The notes beneath the pieces were generated by a model that saw nothing but the letters and a program-made list of their open reading frames with translations, did no database searches and was not told the origin of the DNA. DNA of 64,000 bases from Opitutaceae bacterium (GTDB lineage: Bacteria; Verrucomicrobiota; Verrucomicrobiia; Opitutales; Opitutaceae). Both the position numbers and the translations under genes were made by a program. Within the stretch, counting starts at the first letter, position 1. Each line of letters starts with the position of its first letter. Location of the stretch: contig JADJTK010000052.1 in NCBI GenBank assembly GCA_016711225.1, positions 186,001-250,000 on the forward strand, written 5' to 3'. This document shows positions 1 to 12,553 of this stretch, piece by piece.

Positions 1-100
1 TCGCCGCTTCTTCGCCCGACCGGCGCAAAGCGCCAGCAACAGGACGCAACCACCTGATTACCAGCATGAGGCAAGGCAGCTGGAGAGAATCTCGCCGAAC

Positions 101-240
101 TTTGAACGTTCCGCCCCCGGCCGCGTCTCTCCCTGTGCAAGAGAGTATGCAAGGCTAGTACTTCACTAGTTTGTAGTTTGATAAGTCGGCTGAAGCGCCC
201 GGGAAACCGGGCGCTTCAGCCGTTTTGGGATCTGGACATG
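101..240 (+). repeat. Tandem structured repeat, copy 1
   Basis: First of three related units. It opens with the box TTTGAACGTT and ends with a perfect 16-bp hairpin (187-222, CGGCTGAAGCGCCCGG arm, GAAA loop) followed by TTTT. The upstream small hairpin seen in the other two copies is degenerate here. On the plus strand it looks like a small RNA with an intrinsic terminator, but transcription is not proven and the hairpin is equally good on the minus strand. No convincing protein is encoded. Confidence 0.6.
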
Positions 241-433
241 GCGAGCCGATGGAAGCGCCGAAGCGCGCAACGGATCAACTGCCCGCCCCCCCCGGACCTT
301 GCGCACTCGGTTAAAATGCCGAACACCGGCTTCTGCCCATGCTCAGACCCAACCTTGGCGCACCGGCTTTCGCCCGACGTCGCGCGTGCATCCTCGAATG
401 GGAAGAGCGAATTCAGGAATTACTTTGGCGCGC

Positions 434-560
434 TTTGAACGTTTCCACGGCGGCTGCGTCTTTCTCCCTGCAAGCAGGTTTGCAGGGTTAACATAGTTTG
501 TAGTTTGTTAGTCGGCTGAAGCGCCCGGGAAACCGGGCGCTTCAGCCGTTTCTACACCTG
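434..560 (+). repeat. Tandem structured repeat, copy 2
   Basis: Second unit, about 333 bases after the first. It has the same TTTGAACGTT box, then a short hairpin (CCCTGCAA paired with TTGCAGGG), then a conserved stretch TAGTTTGTAGTTTGTTAGT, then the 16-bp GAAA-capped hairpin (513-548). The similarity ends with CCTGGAGAT just past the hairpin, whereas the sequence between units is unrelated. Confidence 0.6.
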
Positions 561-714
561 GAGATCCCGTGACCACCCCACGACGAGCGCGGGCCGAATC
601 TCGCCCGTCGTCGGCCGCAGCGCCCCGTCTCGAACGGCAACCTGCATATTGAACATTTCCGTCCGAGGCACCGCGGGGCTGGAATTCGTCGCCCCAGAAT
701 AATCTTCCGCTCAC

Positions 715-850
715 TTTGAACGTTCTGCGGCCGGCGGCGTCTCTCCCCCTGCAAGCAAGTTTGCAGGGCTAGTTTCTCAGAGTTTGTAGTTTGTTAGTCG
801 GCTGAAGCGTCCGGGAAACCGGGCGCTTCAGCCGTTTGTGGACCTGGAGA
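715..850 (+). repeat. Tandem structured repeat, copy 3
   Basis: Third unit, about 281 bases after the second, carrying both hairpins (the large one at 799-834). One C-to-T change in the left arm of the large stem leaves a G-T wobble, so pairing is kept. It ends about 80 bases from the 3' end of the RNase P RNA gene, which runs toward it. Confidence 0.6.
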
Positions 851-930
851 TAGCTCGCGCAGCTCTCGCCCCGGCGGATTGCCCCGCCGGGGTTCATCGT
901 GTCCGGCCCGGCTCGGGGTGCGGTAAAGAA

Positions 931-1365
931 GGTTTCGGAGCCTGTAAGCCAGATTTTGTCCCCGGCCTTGCGGCCGTGGCGCATTCATTTTTCTCGCGCC
1001 CCTTGCGGGGCCCGCCCGGGGCTGCGACCGCCGGCCGAAGCCGGCCGCGCGCACCGGGTGCGGCCTACCCGGGACGTATATGGCGGGCCGCCACGTCCCC
1101 TATTTGGCCTTGCACCGGGTTGGGTTTCTCGTGCCGCCGACGTCGCCGTCGGCGCGGTGGGCTCTTACCCCACCTTTTCACTATCACCCCCCGACCGGAC
1201 GAACGTGAGATTCATCTTAAGCCGGAGGGCTACCTATTTTCTGTGATACTATCCGTCGCGCCGCCTTGAAACGACGCGCCCCCGCTTACGAAGGGAACCC
1301 TGCCCTGTGGTGTCTGGACTTTCCTCTCAGTTCAAAGAACGGAGCGAATGCGCGGCTCCGAAACC
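931..1365 (-). ncRNA. rnpB: RNase P RNA, bacterial type A
   Basis: Catalytic RNA that removes 5' leaders from pre-tRNAs. Read on the minus strand it shows the universal landmarks: GAGGAAAGTCCAGACACC near the 5' end, GGTGGGGTAAGAGCCCACC in the specificity domain, and a 3' segment ending CTGGCTTACAGGCTCC. The ends are set by helix P1: GGTTTCGGAGCC at the 5' end pairs with GGCTCCGAAACC at the 3' end. About 435 nt, somewhat longer than the E. coli RNA, with GC-rich helices. Confidence 0.93.
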
Positions 1366-1525
1366 GCGCGCACCCTAGGCCCCCGCCCCCCCTCCGCAAC
1401 CGCTATTCGCCTCGCGGATGCGTTATCCGTCCGATCCCCTCCGGCCCGCCAGGGTATCTGCAGTTGCCTGCCCCTGCCCAAAACCTTGCGATTTCATCCT
1501 CCACCCACGCCACACCCCTCCTCCT

Positions 1526-2425
1526 ATGCGTATCGCCATCACCGGAGCCACCGGATTCATCGGCAGCAACGTCGCCTTCCGCCTCGCGCGTGCCGGCCAT
1601 CAGATTGTGGCCACCGGCCGCGATCACCACAAGGTGCCCGCCCTCGCTGCCGTCCCCGGCCTGACCCTGGCCCGCGGCGACCTCCGCGATCCATCCTCCT
1701 GGGACGCGGTACTTCCCGGCTGCGACGCCCTGGTGCATATCGCCCTGGGCTGGGGCGACGAACCAGTGGATATGCTTCATGCCGACACCGAGGCCTCCCT
1801 GCGGCTCTTCGATGCCGCGCGCCGCGCCGGGGTGAGAACCATCATCTACACCAGCTCGACGGCCGCCTGCGGAGAAATGGCCGCACTCAACCGCGAAGAC
1901 ATGGTGCCGCGCCCGACCGATTTCTACGGCGCCACCAAAGCCGCCACCGAGGCCTATCTGCGCGGCTTCGGCCATAAATACGGGCTCAATGTCCACATCA
2001 TCCGCCCCGGCTATATCTTCGGCGAGCCCGTCGTAGAAGGCGGCCGTGTCCAAGCCGACACCCGTTTCCGCACCATCTGCCAGGCCGTGCGCACCGGCCT
2101 ACCGGTCAATCTGGTGAAATATGACGGCACGCAATTTCTCCACGCCCAGGACATCGCCGAGGTCTATCTCCGCCTTCTCGACCACAAGCCTTCCCCCACG
2201 CTTCACTACGCACTGGCCCGCGACTGGGTCGGCTGGGATGAGATCGCCCGGATGGCCATGCAGGAGACCGGCCAACAAGTGGACTTGGTCATCGAGGACC
2301 GAGACTATGGCGCAGAGCCATTTCTCTTCGATGTGAGCTCCATCGAGCGCGACTTCGGGCTCTCCTTCGCGAACCGTGATCGGCTGCGTGGCCATGTGCG
2401 CTGGGAACTGGCCCGGCCGGCCTGA
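1526..2425 (+). CDS. NAD-dependent epimerase/dehydratase (extended SDR)
   Basis: 299-aa nucleotide-sugar epimerase or related NAD(P)-dependent oxidoreductase. The start is the ATG giving MRIAITGATGFIGSN, because the Rossmann glycine motif GxxGxxG (residues 7-13) must lie at the N terminus; an upstream in-frame extension is rejected. The catalytic triad is visible as Ser110/Ser111 (YTSS), Tyr134 and Lys138 (YGATK). A late HIIRPGYIFGEP segment fits the substrate-side loop of the family. The exact substrate cannot be told. It converges on the zinc-ribbon gene across a short hairpin. Confidence 0.85.
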   Translation: MRIAITGATGFIGSNVAFRLARAGHQIVATGRDHHKVPALAAVPGLTLARGDLRDPSSWDAVLPGCDALVHIALGWGDEPVDMLHADTEASLRLFDAARRAGVRTIIYTSSTAACGEMAALNREDMVPRPTDFYGATKAATEAYLRGFGHKYGLNVHIIRPGYIFGEPVVEGGRVQADTRFRTICQAVRTGLPVNLVKYDGTQFLHAQDIAEVYLRLLDHKPSPTLHYALARDWVGWDEIARMAMQETGQQVDLVIEDRDYGAEPFLFDVSSIERDFGLSFANRDRLRGHVRWELARPA

Positions 2426-2450
2426 GAACGGAACCCGCTGCTCCGCGTAG

Positions 2451-2470
2451 CGAAGTTCGCAAGAACTTCG
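2451..2470. terminator. Hairpin between convergent genes
   Basis: Perfect 8-bp stem CGAAGTTC/GAACTTCG with a GCAA tetraloop, lying between the convergent epimerase and zinc-ribbon genes. No strong T tract follows on either strand, so it may be a weak bidirectional terminator. Confidence 0.4.
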
Positions 2471-2513
2471 ACCCTCATCCCCTTGCTTAGCAACCAGCCG
2501 TCGCGCCACCGCC

Positions 2514-3221
2514 TCAGCTCTCGCAAAAGACGATTCGGTCGCAGTTTTCGCAAGTCACCAGCTTGACGCCGGCGCGCGCATCGGAGGACACCCCGCTGGA
2601 AACCTTCAGGTTGCAGCCCGAGCAGCGCAGCTCGCGCAACGGCACGCACACCGGTAGCGAGACGCGTTTGGCGATCCGCACGTAGGTGGCGAGCGCCGGC
2701 TCCGGCACCTCCACTCGAGCCTTCTCCAAATCGGCCTGCAACGCCGCCAGATCCTGGCGCATCGTCGCCTCCTTCTCTTGCAAGGTGCGGATGCGCCCCT
2801 CGTGGATAGCAATCGACTGGGCGGCAGCGCCCTCGGCGGCCTTCACCCGATCCTTCGCCTCATCAATCGCGAACATCACCACAAGCTCCTGTTCCTCCAG
2901 CGCGGCGATCTGCGCCTGCACGGTGTCGATCTCGTGCCCAAGTGCCTGATACTCGTCATTCTTGCGCACCTCCAGTTGCTGGGTGCGGAAACGGGCGACC
3001 TTCTGGGCGGCCACGCCGATCTCGTTCTCCAGGGCCTTGCGCTTGGCCTCGGCCTCGCGACCAGCGACTTTCGCGGCCTCCACTCCGGCCCGGTCCTCCT
3101 CGATCCGGCGCCGTTCCGTGGCGATGTCCTCGGGCACGTGTTTGATCTGGGTCTCCAGCGCCAGCCGGCGCAGGTCGCGATCCTGGAACACGAGCAACTT
3201 CTCGAGGACGGGTGAAAGCAT
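2514..3221 (-). CDS. C4-type zinc-ribbon coiled-coil protein
   Basis: 235-aa protein. Residues about 1-185 form a long charged coiled coil (many E, R, K and A heptads). The C terminus holds a four-cysteine zinc ribbon: CSGC, then about 20 residues later CENC. This is the layout of the conserved zf-RING_7/CdsZ-like family of putative nucleic-acid-binding proteins found across many bacteria. I prefer the start at MLSPVLEKLL, 12 residues inside the longest open frame, since this is where family proteins begin. It lies downstream of the Rrf2-type regulator on the same strand and may be co-transcribed with it. Biological role unknown. Confidence 0.75.
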   Translation of the reverse strand: MLSPVLEKLLVFQDRDLRRLALETQIKHVPEDIATERRRIEEDRAGVEAAKVAGREAEAKRKALENEIGVAAQKVARFRTQQLEVRKNDEYQALGHEIDTVQAQIAALEEQELVVMFAIDEAKDRVKAAEGAAAQSIAIHEGRIRTLQEKEATMRQDLAALQADLEKARVEVPEPALATYVRIAKRVSLPVCVPLRELRCSGCNLKVSSGVSSDARAGVKLVTCENCDRIVFCES

Positions 3222-3381
3222 GGCCGCGGTGATGCCTGAGCAGCAATACGCGGTCAATCCCGCAGCCGCGTTCCGACCGAAACGTCACGCTCGCCACCAT
3301 TATCCTGAGCCCCTCGACGCCCGACTCCGCGCTCGCCTCCCTCCTTGTTACTCAGGCCCTCCCTACCCGCTACTCGCTACT

Positions 3382-3795
3382 TCAAATATAATACATCGCT
3401 TCGGCGCCCTGCAGGGCGAGCTTGTCGAGGGTGATCTCGCGCGTCTTCGCCTCAAGGGCGCTTCGCACCTCCATCCAAGCGGCCGCCACCCGCCGGGCCG
3501 AACGGCCCTGCGTTCCCGGGCCAAACTCCAGCAACGCCCCCTCGACCAGGGTGACGATGTCAAAAAGCGAGATTAGGTCCGGCGTGCGCGCGAGCGCATA
3601 CCCGCCCTTCTTGCCGCGCCGACTGGTGATCAATCCCCCCTCGCGCAACTCGCCCAAAATCTGGACCAGATAGTTCGGCGGTACGGCCTCCACCTCCGCC
3701 ATATCCTCGATATGTGCCAACTCCCCCGAAACCTGCAAGCGAGCCATATGGGCGAGTACTCGACAGGCATAATCGACCTTTACCGAAAGTTTCAC
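3382..3795 (-). CDS. Rrf2-family transcriptional regulator
   Basis: 137-aa winged-helix regulator. The N-terminal MKLSVKVDYACRVLAHMA, the recognition-helix region (VPPNYLVQILGELREGGLI) and the wing SRRGKKGGYALAR are characteristic of Rrf2 proteins. The three-cysteine cluster that binds Fe-S in IscR/NsrR-like members is missing: the only cysteine is in DYACR. It therefore probably senses something else or is cluster-free. It is divergent from gyrB with a 163-base spacer that must hold both promoters. Confidence 0.85.
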   Translation of the reverse strand: MKLSVKVDYACRVLAHMARLQVSGELAHIEDMAEVEAVPPNYLVQILGELREGGLITSRRGKKGGYALARTPDLISLFDIVTLVEGALLEFGPGTQGRSARRVAAAWMEVRSALEAKTREITLDKLALQGAEAMYYI

Positions 3796-3958
3796 GCCGC
3801 CAAGCAGTTAGGGGCGAATCCTCAGTGGGCAACCGGAAATTAAGGGAATTGTGGCGCCGTCCTCACTCCCACCCTCGGCAAGGCGCGCCGGGGGCACCGA
3901 AGATTTCCTTGTGTCCGCTGCCCAAAAACCGACACTTCTGACCTTTAAGCAAACGCTC

Positions 3959-6538
3959 ATGTCCGCCCCCGAAGACCTCCCGCAGCCCCCCCCCGACTCC
4001 ACGCCCATCGTCGAATCCTACGACGCCTCGAAATTGGGAAAGCTCGAAGGGCTCGAAGCTGTCCGGAAAAAACCCGGCATGTACATCGGCGGCACCGATG
4101 AGCGCGCGCTGCACCACTGCGTTTCCGAGGTGCTCGACAATTCCGTGGACGAGCATCTCGCCGGCCATTGCATGACCATCGATGTCACCATCCACCTCGA
4201 TGGCTCCATCAGCATCCGCGACGACGGCCGCGGCATCCCGGTCGATATCCATCCGATCTACGGCATCCCCGGCGTCGAGATGGTGCTGACCACCCTGCAT
4301 TCCGGCGGCAAATACGGGCAGGGCGGCTACAAGTTCTCCGGCGGCACCCACGGCGTCGGCGCCAAGTGCGTCAACGCCGTCTCCGAGTGGTTCGAGGTCG
4401 AGGTCTCCCGCAACGGTCTGGTCCACCACATGACCTTCGAGCGCGGCAAGACCGTCAAGAAACTCGAGGTCATCGGCAAGGCCCGCGGCACCGGCACGCT
4501 CATCACCTTCAAGCCCGACGCGGAGATCTTCCGCGAAACCACCGTCTTCCGCGCCGACCTCATCAGCCGCCGCCTGCGCGAGCTCACCTTCCTCAACTCC
4601 GGTCTGCGCATCAACTTCACCGACGAGCGCCCCGCCACCCCCAAGGTCGAGACGTACTTCTACAAGGACGGCGTCGTCGAGTTCGTGAAGCAGATCAACA
4701 CCGGCAAGACCGCGCTCCACCCCACCCCCATCCGCATCGTCAAGGAGACCAAGACCCTCATCGACGGCAAGGACGCCGAGGTGCACATCGAGGTCGTTCT
4801 CCAGTACAACGACACCTTCAACGACCTCGTCTTCTGCTATACGAACACGGTCCACAATCCCGACGGCGGCACCCACCTCTCCGGTTTCCGCAGCGCCCTT
4901 ACGCGAGCGATCAACCAATACGCGCGCAACAACAACCACATCAAGGAGAAGGACCCGCAGGTCACCGGCGACGATGTGCGCGAGGGCCTCGCCGCCGTCA
5001 TCTCCATCAAGCACAGCGATCCGAAGTTCGAGTCACAGACCAAGGTCAAGCTGCTCTCGCCCGAGGTCGAGAGCATCGTCGGCTCCGCCACCTACGAGGG
5101 GCTGATGTTCGCCTTCGAATCCACCCCGGCCATCGCCCGGCGCATCATCGACAAAGCCCTCGTCGCCGCCCGCGCCCGCGAGGCCGCTCGCAAGGCCCGC
5201 GAGACCATCCGCAAGGGCGCGCTCTCCGGCGGCGGCCTCCCCGGCAAGCTCGCCGACTGCTCCGAGCGCGATCCGGCGCTGTGCGAAGTCTACATCGTCG
5301 AGGGCGACTCCGCCGGCGGCTCCGCCAAGCAGGGCCGCGACCGCCGCTTCCAGGCCATCCTGCCGCTGCGCGGCAAGGTCATCAACGTCGAGAAGGCGCG
5401 CATCGACAAGGTCCTCGCCAACGAGGAAATCCGCACCCTCATCACTGCCTTCGGCACCGGCATCGGCGAAGTCGAGGGGGAAGGCGCCTTCGATGCCTCC
5501 AAGGCCCGCTACCACAAGATCATCATCATGACCGACGCCGATGTGGACGGCTCCCACATCCGCACCCTGCTGCTCACCTTCATCTACCGCCAGATGCGCG
5601 GCCTCATCGAGCAGGGATACGTCTACATCGCCCAGCCGCCGCTCTACCGCATCAAGCGCAAGAAGCGCGAGCAGTACATCGACAACGACGACCAGCTCAA
5701 TCGCATCCTCCTCGAGCTCGGCTCCGAGGACATCACCCTCTCACGCCTCTCCGACCACCACGCCTTCGAGGCCCAACAGGTCGACCGCATCGTCGAGGCG
5801 CTGGCCGCCCTCGAGAAACTCGGCGCCGGCATCACCCGCCACGGCGCCTCGCTGGTCGAATACCTCGACCTGCACCGCCCCGACACCCACGAGCTCCCCC
5901 GCTACGTCGCCCGTATCCGCGAGGGCAACAAGGAGAGCCACCGCTTCCTCTTCGACGACGCTGAGCGCGCCGCCTTCATCACTGAGATGAACCTCGATGC
6001 CGGCCTCGGCGAGCCCGGCGAGCCCACGAATGGCAACGGCAGCATCGGCGCCGATGGCGCCAAGTCTGAGACCCCTAATCTGAAATCTCAGATTCCCGCC
6101 ACGCAGAGGCGGGTGAAAATCCACGAGATCTACGAGGCCAACGAGCTCACCAAGCTGCTCAAAGCCCTCGCCGCCGCCGGTCTCGACATCGCCCACTTCG
6201 CCCCCTCCGAGGAGCCGCTCTACCTGCTCACCGAGAACGCCGGCCTCAAGAACGAGACCAAGACTCCGCTGGCCGCCCCGCTCGATATCCTCGCGCTGGC
6301 CCGCCAGCTCGGGCGCCGCGGCCTGACCATCCAGCGCTACAAGGGTCTCGGTGAAATGAATCCCGAGCAGCTCTACGAAACCACCATGGACCCGGAGAAG
6401 CGCCGCCTCCTGCGCGTGAACATCGACGACGCCGCCAAGGCCGACGAGATGTTCACCATCCTCATGGGCGAGGAAGTCCCCCCCCGGCGCCAGTTCATCG
6501 AGGATAACGCCCTGAACGTCCAGTTCCTGGATGTGTAA
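3959..6538 (+). CDS. gyrB: DNA gyrase subunit B
   Basis: 859-aa ATPase subunit of gyrase. The GHKL ATPase domain is N-terminal (VRKKPGMYIGG; EVLDNSVDEHLAGH; DDGRGIPVD; GGTHGVGAKCVNA), followed by the transducer and TOPRIM domain (EGDSAGGSAKQGRD near residue 448; TDADVDGSH near 525) and the C-terminal RYKGLGEMNPEQL motif. The start ATG is chosen at MSAPEDLP; a longer in-frame extension lacks family resemblance. It is longer than the usual roughly 800 residues because of a low-complexity linker near residues 680-715, part of which is encoded by a palindromic micro-repeat (AATCTGA-AATC-TCAGATT at 6077-6094). gyrA follows on the same strand. Confidence 0.96.
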   Translation: MSAPEDLPQPPPDSTPIVESYDASKLGKLEGLEAVRKKPGMYIGGTDERALHHCVSEVLDNSVDEHLAGHCMTIDVTIHLDGSISIRDDGRGIPVDIHPIYGIPGVEMVLTTLHSGGKYGQGGYKFSGGTHGVGAKCVNAVSEWFEVEVSRNGLVHHMTFERGKTVKKLEVIGKARGTGTLITFKPDAEIFRETTVFRADLISRRLRELTFLNSGLRINFTDERPATPKVETYFYKDGVVEFVKQINTGKTALHPTPIRIVKETKTLIDGKDAEVHIEVVLQYNDTFNDLVFCYTNTVHNPDGGTHLSGFRSALTRAINQYARNNNHIKEKDPQVTGDDVREGLAAVISIKHSDPKFESQTKVKLLSPEVESIVGSATYEGLMFAFESTPAIARRIIDKALVAARAREAARKARETIRKGALSGGGLPGKLADCSERDPALCEVYIVEGDSAGGSAKQGRDRRFQAILPLRGKVINVEKARIDKVLANEEIRTLITAFGTGIGEVEGEGAFDASKARYHKIIIMTDADVDGSHIRTLLLTFIYRQMRGLIEQGYVYIAQPPLYRIKRKKREQYIDNDDQLNRILLELGSEDITLSRLSDHHAFEAQQVDRIVEALAALEKLGAGITRHGASLVEYLDLHRPDTHELPRYVARIREGNKESHRFLFDDAERAAFITEMNLDAGLGEPGEPTNGNGSIGADGAKSETPNLKSQIPATQRRVKIHEIYEANELTKLLKALAAAGLDIAHFAPSEEPLYLLTENAGLKNETKTPLAAPLDILALARQLGRRGLTIQRYKGLGEMNPEQLYETTMDPEKRRLLRVNIDDAAKADEMFTILMGEEVPPRRQFIEDNALNVQFLDV

Positions 6539-6579
6539 ACGCCTTCGGCTTCACACCCCTCCGGCTAACGCAGACGTTT

Positions 6580-6631
6580 GAATGCAGAATGATGAAGTGA
6601 GCACTGCTCCCGCCTTCTGAGTTCTGCATTC
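6580..6631. repeat. Inverted repeat in the gyrB-gyrA spacer
   Basis: GAATGCAGAA (6580-6589) and its exact reverse complement TTCTGCATTC (6622-6631) flank a 32-base loop in the 124-base gap between gyrB and gyrA. It could attenuate read-through or be a copy of a dispersed short repeat. No T tract follows. Confidence 0.45.
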
Positions 6632-6662
6632 TGCACTCTCCCTTCTTCCTTCCTTTTTTCCC

Positions 6663-9259
<2,597 letters not shown>

Positions 9260-9272
9260 AGCAGGGCCCACT

Positions 9273-9299
9273 GGAACGCCGCTTGCCAAGCGGCGTTCC
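9273..9299 (+). terminator. Hairpin after gyrA
   Basis: GGAACGCCGCTT pairs with AAGCGGCGTTCC around a 3-base loop, 13 bases after the gyrA stop. The stem is a perfect 12 bp, but no T tract follows, so a classical Rho-independent terminator is only partly supported. Confidence 0.45.
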
Positions 9300-9549
9300 G
9301 GGCAGCGGCTCATCGCGCAGCCCTTCGTGTAGCTTGGGCGGCAAAGTCATTCAGCTGCCCACCGACCACACCGAGCAACTGTCGGGCAGGGCGGCCGCAC
9401 CGGTCGCCGCACCGGCGCGGCGAACGGAACGCCGCTTGGCACTACGGCACTCGATATGACTGGCGCCGCTGCATTCCAAACACCCGCGCCGCTCCAGCCG
9501 CACGCGGCGCTTGCCTGCCGGCCCCACCCTCGGCATTCCCAACCCCGGC

Positions 9550-11947
9550 ATGGATGGCAACGAACCCACGGTGATCCCACAGCCCCAACGTCAGATCCAC
9601 CCGCTCCGCGAGGGCTTCCTCGTGGGCGTCACCGTGCTTGTTGTCGCCTGTAGCGTTCTAGCCTACACCTACACCTACGCCCACCGCGCCCAGATCGAGT
9701 CGGTGCGCACCGAGCTCGTCCAGCTCGCCAAGGCCGCCGCAGTACAGGTCGACGGCAACCTGCACGAAACCCTCACCGATGCGGCCCAAAGCGGCTCAGC
9801 CCCCCACCTCCGCGCCTTGGAGCCGCTGCTCAAGATGCAGCGCGCCACCCAGGACCTGCTCTACATCTACACCGCCACCCTGCACGACGGCCAGGTCACC
9901 TTCATCCTCGACACCGCCTACTTCGTCCGCCCGCCCGACGACACCTATCCGCCCCCCCTGATCGGCCTCGTCTACACTGGGCAGGATACCACGCTGCGCC
10001 GCGCCCTCAGTGAGCGCACGGCCCTGGCCGACGAGCGCCCCGTTCCCGAGCAGGTGCGCACCTACCTGAGCGCCTTCGCCCCTTTCTACAATTCCCGCGG
10101 GGAATTTGTCGGTGTGGTCGGCGTCGATATGTGGGTCCACGATCTGGAGCAGCGCCTCAATACCTTCCGCCAGGTCGCCGCCGCCGCCGTGTCGGGCATC
10201 CTCGCGCTCTCCCTGCTCATCGGCTGGTTCACCTATCGCCTGCGCCTAAGTGCCGCCTCGGCCGAGGAGCGCGAACTGGAGGCCAACGCCCGCCTGCGTG
10301 CGGAAAAGGCCAAGACCGACGAACTCAACCTGCGCCTCCAGCGCGCCATCGGCGACGCCGAGGAGGAGGCCCGCGCCGCCGAGGCCGCCAACCACGCGAA
10401 AAGCGCCTTCCTCGCCGTCATGAGCCACGAGATCCGCACACCCATGAACGGTGTGCTCGGCATGACCCAACTGCTCGCCAGCACTGAACTCACGCCCGAG
10501 CAGCGCGAATACAGCCGGACCATCGGCCATTGCGGGGCCACCCTGCTGGAACTCATCAACGACGTCCTCGACTACTCCAAGATCGAGGCCGGCCGGGTCG
10601 AACTCGAACACACCCCCATCGACCTGCGCACCGTGGTGGAAACCGTGCTCGACCTCAACGCTCCCACGGCGATGGAGAAACACCTCGAACTCAGCTTCCT
10701 GGTCGACCCCGACGTCCCCAGCCTAATCCTGGGCGACTCCACCCGGCTCCAACAGATCCTCTTCAACCTCGTCGGCAACGCGCTCAAGTTCACCTCCTCC
10801 GGCGAGGTCTTCGTCTCGGTTCACCGCCTCTCCAGCCAACCCCCAGAACTGCATTTCAGCGTCCGCGACACCGGTATCGGTATCCCCGCCGACCGGATGG
10901 ACCGGCTCTTCAAGCCCTTCTCCCAGGTCGATTCGGCCACCACCCGCCACTACGGAGGCACCGGCCTAGGCTTGGCCATCGCCCACCGGCTCACCGAACT
11001 CCTGCGCGGCCGCATGTGGGTGGAAAGCGAGGTCGCCCACGGCACCACCTTCCACTTCACCCTGCCCGCCGAGGTCCCGCCCGACGCCCCGCCCCCGCCC
11101 CATGCCGCCCACGAAGCCTCGCTGGCCGGGCGCCGCGCCATCATCCTCAGCGAGAACACCACGCTGCGGCACATCCTCTCGGCCATGTGCCGTTGGTGGG
11201 GCATGGTCACCTGCGAAGTGGAGCGCCCCGCCGCCGCCCTTGCCCTGTTGCGTAGTCCGGCTGGCTGCGAAGTGGTAATCATCGACCGGCAACTCGGCTC
11301 ACGCGACGGCACCGAGGTCGCCGATACGATCCACTCGATCGCAGGCCGGGAGAACCTGCCGCTGTTCCTGCTCGATTCCACCGCCCGCCCCGCGCCCTCC
11401 GTCCACGCCACCGTGCTCGCCAAGCCGGTCAAGCCCAGCCATCTCAAAACCATGTTGCTCCAAGCCTTCGGCGCCCCCGCCGAAGACTTCGCGATTCTGC
11501 CCGCCGAGGCCGGCCCCGAATTCGACGGCACCATGGCCCGCCGCATGCCCATGCGCATCCTGCTGGTCGACAACGACGCCACCAACCGCCGCGCGCTCAC
11601 GCTCATGCTCGAGCGCCTCGGATACGCCGCCACCACCGCCAGCCAACCCTTGGAGGCGTTCGAACAGACGGGGCGCGACAGCTTTGATCTCGTCTTCATG
11701 GATATCGGCATGCCCGGTATCGACGGCCACGAGGCCAGCCGCCGCATCCACCACGACTCCGGCCACGCCGCGCTGCCTTGGATCGTCGCCTTTACTACAA
11801 TGACCGGCCCCCAACACCCGCAGTACCTGGCTCGCCGCCGGCATGAACGACTGCCTGATCAAGCCCTTCCGCACCGAAGAACTCGTCGAAGTGCTCGCTC
11901 GTAGTTACCGCGCCCTGCAACAGGCCCGTGGACAGTCGGTCAACTAG
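9550..11947 (+). CDS. Hybrid sensor histidine kinase/response regulator, one apparent frameshift
   Basis: About 798 aa after correcting one extra base. Order: short cytoplasmic tail; membrane helix (about 21-41); periplasmic Cache-like sensor (LLYIYTATLHDGQVTFILD, VVGVDMWV); second helix (about 215-235); short coiled coil; HisKA with the phosphorylated His in VMSHEIRTPMNG; HATPase_c (GNALKF, DTGIGIP, YGGTGLGLAI); a divergent first receiver; and a second receiver (ILLVDNDATN, VFMDIGMPG). The frame breaks in or near the C5 run at 11808-11812. The shifted frame then gives the expected receiver end AAGMNDCLIKPFRTEEL and stops at 11947. Start taken at MDGNEPTVIP; an upstream in-frame start 13 codons earlier is possible. 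The signal sensed is unknown. Confidence 0.85.
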
Positions 11948-12076
11948 GGTCCCTTGTTCGCGCCCGTCCTCGGAAAATTGCTCTCCCGGCCATCTCCGGC
12001 CTTGCTTCGCCGGCGGCGCCACGAAGATTGCTTGCGGATCCATTCAGGATTCGTCCCGCCGAGCCGAAATACGCGT

Positions 12077-12553
12077 ATGCCCGTCCGCCTCGCCCAACTC
12101 CTGCATCCCTCCCGCATCCTCCTGCAGGTGCAACAAACCAAGCGCACGGCCGCCATCAACGAGGTGGCCCGCCTGCTCGAAGGGCACCCCGACATCACGG
12201 ACTACCCGCATTTCTACAACGAACTGCTCGCCCGCGAACGCCTGGACCCCACCTGCATCGGCAACGAAATTGCCCTGCCCCACGCCCGCACCGAACACGC
12301 CAAGGCCATCGTACTCGCCGTCGGCCGCAGCCCTGCCGGGGTCTATTTCGAAAACTGCCAGCAAACGGTGCGCCTCATCTTCGTGGTCGCCACCCCCAAG
12401 TCGCAACCCGGCGACTACCTCGCCCTCGTCGGCGCTCTCTGCCGTGTGCTCAAGGATCCCCTCGTGCGCGAGGCGCTGATGGCGGCCCAGACTCCCGAGG
12501 AGTTCATCCTCCCGCTCGTCGAAGCCGAGGCGCGCCTGCTCGCCAAAGTCTGA
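12077..12553 (+). CDS. PTS IIA (PtsN/fructose-type) protein
   Basis: 158-aa EIIA domain of the fructose/mannitol family, PtsN-like. The phosphorylatable His sits in IALPHARTEHA. There is no attached IIB or IIC domain and no transporter nearby, which suggests a regulatory (nitrogen-PTS or stress) role rather than sugar import. The start is ATG giving MPVRLAQLLHPSRI; upstream in-frame sequence is low-quality. It lies between the hybrid kinase and two CorA transporters on the same strand. Confidence 0.85.
   Translation: MPVRLAQLLHPSRILLQVQQTKRTAAINEVARLLEGHPDITDYPHFYNELLARERLDPTCIGNEIALPHARTEHAKAIVLAVGRSPAGVYFENCQQTVRLIFVVATPKSQPGDYLALVGALCRVLKDPLVREALMAAQTPEEFILPLVEAEARLLAKV

Noticed and set aside
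1..930. Short open frames within the tandem repeat region
   Set aside because: They run through hairpin arms and differ in each copy, with no shared peptide or start signal, so they are by-products of the repeats.
3863..5014. Long frames on the strand opposite gyrB, the nif genes and other high-GC genes
   Set aside because: They mirror codon-position bias of the real genes, show no domains and begin or end at arbitrary places.
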